From CAYYJM01 sp964471755 (GTDB lineage: Bacteria > Planctomycetota > Planctomycetia > Gemmatales > Gemmataceae): a stretch of 13,016 nt of DNA. Under the pieces are notes generated by a model, which saw only the letters and a list, made by a program, of their open reading frames with translations, was not told the DNA's origin and searched no databases. Both the position numbers and the translations under genes were made by a program. The stretch covers positions 1 to 13,016 of the forward strand of contig CAYYJM010000183.1 of assembly GCA_964471755.1 (NCBI GenBank). Direction: 5' to 3'. This document shows, in pieces, positions 6,668 to 13,016 of the stretch (positions are counted from its first letter, which is position 1; each line of letters starts with the position of its first letter).

Positions 6668-8284
6668 TCACTCGCCCAGCTGCGCCGTCGGCAGGTAGCG
6701 CGGCGGCTTCCGTGCCTTCGAGGCCTGCTCGAAGGCGTATCCCAGCTTCAGGAGCGTCGGCTCACTCCAGGCTCGACCGAAGAACGACAGGCCGACGGGC
6801 AGGCCGAAGACGAACCCCGCCGGCACGGTCAGATGCGGATAGCCGGCGACCGCCGCTGGTGTCGAGCAGCCGCCCCGACCGCCGCCACCGAAGATCAGGT
6901 CGGTCACCGCCGCCGGCCCGCCCGTCGGCGCGATCAGGGCGTCGAGCCTGTGCTTCGCCAGGACGGCGTCGATGCCATCGACGCGACACGCCTTCTGGGC
7001 CCGCTCCAGGGCACGGAGGTACTCTCGATCGGTCAGCGGTCCCCTGGCCTCGGCCTGTTCCAGACGGTTCTGCCCGAAGAACGGCATCTCGCGATCACGG
7101 TTCTTCTCGTTGAAGGCGATCACGTCGGCCAGGGTCTTGACCGGAGCGTCCGGGCCGAGCGTCGCCAGGTAGGCGTTCAGATCGGTCTTGAACTCGTAGA
7201 GCAGGATCAGCGTCTGCAGCGTCCCGGCCGTGTGGACCGACGGCATCTCGACCGGATCGATCAGCTCGGCTCCCTGCTTCTGGAGCAGGGCCAGCACGTC
7301 GTCCATGAGGCGTTCGACGTGATCATTGAAGCCGAAGAACTGGCGAGCCACGCCGAGACGCGCGCCCTTCAGGCCGGTGACATCGAGATGTCGCGTGTAA
7401 TCGGTGGCGTTCTTGCCCACGGCCTGCTTCGTGGCCGCGTCGCGGTCGTCCGGACCGACCAGGGCCGACAGGAGCAGGGCGGCGTCGCGGACAGTGCGGG
7501 TCATCGGCCCGGCGGTATCCTGCGAGTGGGCGATCGGAATGATGCCCGATCGGCTCACCAGGCCGACCGTTGGCTTGAGGCCGACGACGCCGTTGGCGTT
7601 CGACGGGCTGACGATCGAGCCGTTCGTCTCGGTGCCGATCGCAGCGGCACAGAGACTGGCGGCGACGGCGACCGCGCTACCGGAGCTGGAGCCGGACGGG
7701 TTGCGATCCAGGGCGTGCGGATTGCGCGTCAGACCGCCGCGACCGCTCCAGCCGCTGGTCGAGGAGGACGAGCGGAAGTTGGCCCACTCGCTCAGGTTCG
7801 TCTTGCCAAGCAGGACGACGCCAGCCTTGCGAAGTTGCTCGACGACGAAGGCGTCTCGTTTCGGCCGGGCTCCGACCAGGGCCAGGGAGCCGGCCGTCGT
7901 CGCCATCCGGTCGGCCGTGTCGATGTTGTCCTTGATGAGGATCGGGATGCCGTGCAGCGGGCCGCGCGGTCCCTTCTCCCGGCGCTCGCGGTCGAGGGCG
8001 GCGGCGATCTCACGAACCTCGGGGTTCACCTCGATGACGCTGCGGAGCGTCGGCCCGCGCCGGTCGAGCGCCTCGATCCGGGCGAGGTACTTCTCGACCA
8101 GATCGACCGTGGTCCACTGGCCCGACTTCAGTCCCGCGGCCAGGTCGGCAAGGCTGACCTCGACGAGATCTCCGGCAGCCTCCGGCGGCGCGGCTTTGAG
8201 GCCGAGCGCCAGGCCACCGAGGAGGCCGGCTTGCAGAATGTGACGACGATTCGGTGCGGCCAAGACTGGCTCCTTCCGGCTCAT
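6668..8284 (-). CDS. Exported amidase-signature (GGSSGGS-type) enzyme
   Basis: The 538-residue enzyme of the amidase signature family has an intact Ser-cisSer-Lys triad: K118 in GIPILIKDNID, S199 in NPSGSSSGSAVAVAA and S223 in GTETNGSIVSPS. The Gly/Ser-rich core and the GVVGLKPTVGLVSRSGIIP stretch are characteristic. The family hydrolyses carboxamides to acid and ammonia. The version of the core resembles secreted peptide amidases and malonamidase more than GatA, though the substrate cannot be fixed. A twin-arginine-like leader (NRRHILQAGLLGGLALGLKA, residues 12-30) suggests export. The ATG at 8284 is chosen over an in-frame ATG at 8359 because it puts this leader near the N-terminus and overlaps the upstream TGA as ATGA. 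GatA is unlikely, because GatA is cytoplasmic and has no leader. Confidence 0.9.
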   Translation of the reverse strand: MSRKEPVLAAPNRRHILQAGLLGGLALGLKAAPPEAAGDLVEVSLADLAAGLKSGQWTTVDLVEKYLARIEALDRRGPTLRSVIEVNPEVREIAAALDRERREKGPRGPLHGIPILIKDNIDTADRMATTAGSLALVGARPKRDAFVVEQLRKAGVVLLGKTNLSEWANFRSSSSTSGWSGRGGLTRNPHALDRNPSGSSSGSAVAVAASLCAAAIGTETNGSIVSPSNANGVVGLKPTVGLVSRSGIIPIAHSQDTAGPMTRTVRDAALLLSALVGPDDRDAATKQAVGKNATDYTRHLDVTGLKGARLGVARQFFGFNDHVERLMDDVLALLQKQGAELIDPVEMPSVHTAGTLQTLILLYEFKTDLNAYLATLGPDAPVKTLADVIAFNEKNRDREMPFFGQNRLEQAEARGPLTDREYLRALERAQKACRVDGIDAVLAKHRLDALIAPTGGPAAVTDLIFGGGGRGGCSTPAAVAGYPHLTVPAGFVFGLPVGLSFFGRAWSEPTLLKLGYAFEQASKARKPPRYLPTAQLGE

Positions 8285-9054
8285 GGATACTGGGATGGGC
8301 GGTTGTCCTTGCCGCAGACCGGGCAGTGTTCGGCTGCCGCCGGGATGTGTCGGCCACACTCCCGGCAGGCGATATCCCGCTCGGTTCGCGTCGTCTCACG
8401 CGGTCGGCTCGCTGTCCCGTAGGCCGGGACGTCGATGATCACGAGGCAGAGCGGACAGACCCCCGGCCGGCCCACCTCATCGCGCCGGGCGACGATTCGC
8501 TTCCGACAGCTGGGACACTCGCAGAGGAACGATTCCAGGTCGTCGGCCGCCTCGCTCTCTTCCTCCAGGACCAGGCGCGGGATGGTGACATCCCTTTCGC
8601 ACTTCGGGCAGGGCCGGACCTGGCCGTTGAGACGGCGCGGCGATTCGAGCAGATGGCTGCAACTCGGGCACCGGAACTGGATAGCGTAGACGGAGGTCTT
8701 GTTCTTGCAGCCGGGACAGTTCGGAGCGGCGGCCTTCTTGCCGATCGTGAAGGTGATCTGCCGCCAGCAGTGCTGGCAGATGTGCGGCGCGACGAGAGCC
8801 GGCCCGGTGGATTCCGGTTCCGGCGTGGACATCAGGGTCGGGGCCGGCGTCGGTGAGCGAGCCGGTTCGGTTCGTGGCGGCTCGGCCAGGATCGCGGCGA
8901 GCTGCTCGGCCGATGCCGGCTCGCTCGGCTGGGGAACCTCACCGGGCTGGTATGTGTAGGTTTCCTGGCATCCCGAACAGCGGATCAGCCCAAACGCCAG
9001 GCAGTCCGCCACCTCCAGAGTGCGAAGACAGTGAGGGCAGCGTGTCTGTGCCAT
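8281..9054 (-). CDS. Protein with five zinc-ribbon modules
   Basis: The 257-residue protein contains five four-cysteine clusters: C6/C9/C26/C29, C93/C96/C113/C116, C129/C132/C149/C152, C180/C183/C200/C203 and C230/C233/C244/C247. The first four share exactly CX2CX16CX2C spacing; the last is CX2CX10CX2C and looks like a short double-zinc-ribbon or rubredoxin-like knuckle. Between modules 1 and 2 is a Pro/Ala/Glu-rich linker (about residues 37-90). There is no signal peptide or catalytic domain, so binding of nucleic acid or protein in the cytoplasm is the simplest role. The start at 9054 is chosen because GAGGT lies eight bases upstream and the first CxxC begins at once; the in-frame ATG at 9111 would add 19 unremarkable residues. 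It is the first gene of the operon with the amidase, which overlaps it by ATGA. Confidence 0.85.
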   Translation of the reverse strand: MAQTRCPHCLRTLEVADCLAFGLIRCSGCQETYTYQPGEVPQPSEPASAEQLAAILAEPPRTEPARSPTPAPTLMSTPEPESTGPALVAPHICQHCWRQITFTIGKKAAAPNCPGCKNKTSVYAIQFRCPSCSHLLESPRRLNGQVRPCPKCERDVTIPRLVLEEESEAADDLESFLCECPSCRKRIVARRDEVGRPGVCPLCLVIIDVPAYGTASRPRETTRTERDIACRECGRHIPAAAEHCPVCGKDNRPSQYP

Positions 9055-9150
9055 GAGACGGACCTCGTGCGGAGACTCGCCGACAGAGTCAAGAAGACCG
9101 GCCGAGATCATGATACCGCACCGAGATGGGCGACCGGAAGGTGCAAATCG

Positions 9151-9232
9151 TTCTTCATTTAGCCGCCGGCTTGCCGGCGGGTTTTCGCGACGAAGACGAA
9201 GACCGCCGGCAAGCCGGCGGCTAAATGAAGAA
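9151..9232. repeat. REPIN-like element: 30-bp perfect inverted repeat with palindromic arms
   Basis: The 30 bases at 9151-9180 are the exact reverse complement of 9203-9232, with 22 bases between. Each arm has an AT-rich outer part (TTCTTCATTTA) and a GC palindrome, CCGCCGGC-TT-GCCGGCGG at 9163-9180, which can fold on its own. Inside, TTCG (9184-9187) can pair with CGAA (9197-9200). This matches the architecture of REPINs: two REP units in inverted orientation, each with a short head and a hairpin, mobilised by a RAYT-type transposase. I believe similar GCCGGC-rich units recur in planctomycete genomes, but that is from memory. The strong hairpin could also block transcription between the divergent genes, though no U-tract follows on either strand. 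Confidence 0.75.
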
Positions 9233-9280
9233 GCTGGCCGTCCTGAACAAACGTTCTCTTGTCCGATTGCGTAGGATATG

Positions 9281-9309
9281 TTGAGATAGTAGCGTCCGCA
9301 ACCTAGAAT
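9281..9309 (+). promoter_or_regulatory. Sigma70-type promoter for rpoB
   Basis: TTGAGA (9281-9286) and TAGAAT (9304-9309) are separated by 17 bases. Each hexamer matches consensus at five of six positions, the best such pair I found in the window. Transcription would start near 9316 and give a leader of about 387 nt before the rpoB ATG. The position downstream of the inverted repeat and pointing to rpoB makes chance less likely. Confidence 0.6.
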
Positions 9310-9333
9310 GGATTTGAGGGCGCGGCCACGGCG

Positions 9334-9360
9334 CGAGATGGTGGGGGAGAATCCATCTCG
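9334..9360 (+). other. Hairpin early in the rpoB leader
   Basis: CGAGATGG (9334-9341) pairs perfectly with CCATCTCG (9353-9360) around an 11-base purine-rich loop. It lies about 20 nt after the predicted transcription start. There is no U-tract, so it is not a terminator; it may stabilise the transcript or bind a regulator. Confidence 0.35.
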
Positions 9361-9439
9361 ACGACCGGCAGGCGATCCCGATCCCCAGCGGTGGAATGCA
9401 GCTTGCCTCGAATGTCACACCCTCGGCCCTGGCGGCTCG

Positions 9440-9470
9440 ACAGGGATTGTTCCCTGTACGGGTCCTTTTT
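9440..9470 (+). other. Hairpin followed by T5 in the rpoB leader, weak attenuator candidate
   Basis: ACAGGGA (9440-9446) and TCCCTGT (9451-9457) form a perfect 7-bp stem with a TTGT loop, and TTTTT lies at 9466-9470. The eight bases between stem and T-run are too many for a standard intrinsic terminator, so attenuation is only a possibility. Confidence 0.28.
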
Positions 9471-9508
9471 CACGCGCCGGCCGAACCTTACCCGCAGGCA
9501 GCAACTGC

Positions 9509-9544
9509 ACCCTCAGCCGGGAGGGTCGTCAAGGACTCGACGAC
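9509..9544 (+). other. Two overlapping, mutually exclusive stems in the rpoB leader
   Basis: ACCCTC (9509-9514) pairs with GAGGGT (9521-9526), and GTCGTC (9525-9530) pairs with GACGAC (9539-9544). The two stems share bases 9525-9526, so they compete at their junction or stack. They are short and could be chance in GC-rich DNA. Confidence 0.25.
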
Positions 9545-9685
9545 ACCCCCATGACCCGCTTCCCGTTTCCATTGAGCGACAACCCGACCCGAAACGACAC
9601 CGTCCGCGTAGTCCTTGGTGCGCCGCCAACTGTCGGCCCAAGTAATCCATCGTGCGTCATGACCGTGTTCATCGGGAACTGATCC

Positions 9686-9694
9686 AGGGAGGAG
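9686..9694 (+). promoter_or_regulatory. Shine-Dalgarno of rpoB
   Basis: AGGGAGGAG ends eight bases before the ATG at 9703. It is a strong ribosome-binding site and fixes the start; the first residues MPVPVNRTIVPQKERNFGR also fit an RpoB N-terminus. Confidence 0.75.
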
Positions 9695-9702
9695 CACCTG
9701 TT

Positions 9703-13016
<3,314 letters not shown>

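Larger units (their letters stand above)
9055..9702. other. 648-base intergenic region between the divergent zinc-ribbon gene and rpoB
   Basis: There is no convincing gene here. From left to right it holds the upstream region of the zinc-ribbon gene (a weak TATCAT at 9115-9110 without a matching -35), a large inverted repeat (9151-9232), a sigma70-type promoter pointing right (9281-9309) and a leader of nearly 390 nt with short stems before rpoB. No rplL or other ribosomal-protein gene is present, and I see no tRNA or other RNA gene. Open frames crossing it have no Shine-Dalgarno and no recognisable protein pattern. Confidence 0.7.

Noticed and set aside
5438..8422. A 994-codon open frame on the plus strand, antisense to the DUF1549/DUF1553, membrane-protein and amidase genes.
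   Set aside because: It is Arg/Gly/Gln-rich with no recognisable domain and crosses three well-identified genes and their gaps. Long antisense frames are expected where third positions are GC-rich and stops are rare.
9055..9111. An upstream in-frame ATG (9111) that would lengthen the zinc-ribbon protein by 19 residues.
   Set aside because: It lacks a good ribosome site, while GAGGT precedes the ATG at 9054 and the first cysteine pair begins immediately after it.
9151..9232. The large inverted repeat read as a CRISPR repeat or a standard intrinsic terminator.
   Set aside because: There are only two inverted copies and no spacer array, and no U-tract follows the hairpin on either strand.
9308..9682. 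A 124-codon plus-strand frame in the rpoB leader, with an internal ATG at 9551 and a stop just before the rpoB ribosome site; considered as an upstream ORF or leader peptide.
   Set aside because: It has no Shine-Dalgarno before either ATG, no protein-like pattern, and Arg/Pro/Gly-rich composition. Its placement is suggestive only.

Overview
This is about 13 kb of high-GC bacterial DNA, most likely from a planctomycete and plausibly a Gemmataceae-like lineage. The main evidence is the adjacent pair of a DUF1501 protein and a PSCyt1/DUF1549/DUF1553 protein, a signature of Planctomycetes and related phyla. Supporting it are a small-protein/retropepsin pair and a zinc-ribbon-rich protein of the kind common there. 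The taxon is inferred from gene content, not from a tree. A run of ten Ns inside rpoB shows that the sequence comes from a gapped draft assembly.

Layout. All genes from 1 to 9054 lie on the minus strand; rpoB alone lies on the plus strand from 9703 and runs off the right edge. Read in the direction of transcription, the minus-strand genes form three blocks. (a) 9054 to 6095: a five-zinc-ribbon protein, an exported amidase that overlaps it by ATGA, and a small membrane protein, a tight three-gene operon. (b) 5982 to 1907: the exported PSCyt1/DUF1549/DUF1553 protein and the Tat-type DUF1501 protein 14 bases later, with a candidate promoter in front. (c) 1792 to 1: a VapB-like antitoxin and a VapC PIN toxin overlapping by GTGA behind an extended -10 promoter, then a small protein that may be immunity-like, then a 107-residue protein overlapping by ATGA with a retropepsin-like aspartic protease cut by the left edge.

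The 648 bases between the zinc-ribbon gene and rpoB hold no convincing gene. They contain a 30-bp perfect inverted repeat whose arms are themselves palindromic (a REPIN-like element), a good sigma70-type promoter pointing at rpoB, and an rpoB leader of nearly 390 nt with several short stems. rplL, the usual neighbour upstream of rpoB, is absent.

How the genes work together. Block (b) probably acts outside the cytoplasm on an unknown substrate, with a c-type-haem-like protein partnered by an exported hydrolase-fold protein. Block (c) looks like an accessory cassette of small two-gene modules: toxin/antitoxin and small protein/protease. I see no clear new defence or mobile system. The items best worth a second look are the REPIN-like element, the rpoB leader, the regularly spaced zinc-ribbon protein coupled to an amidase, and the small-protein/retropepsin pair.
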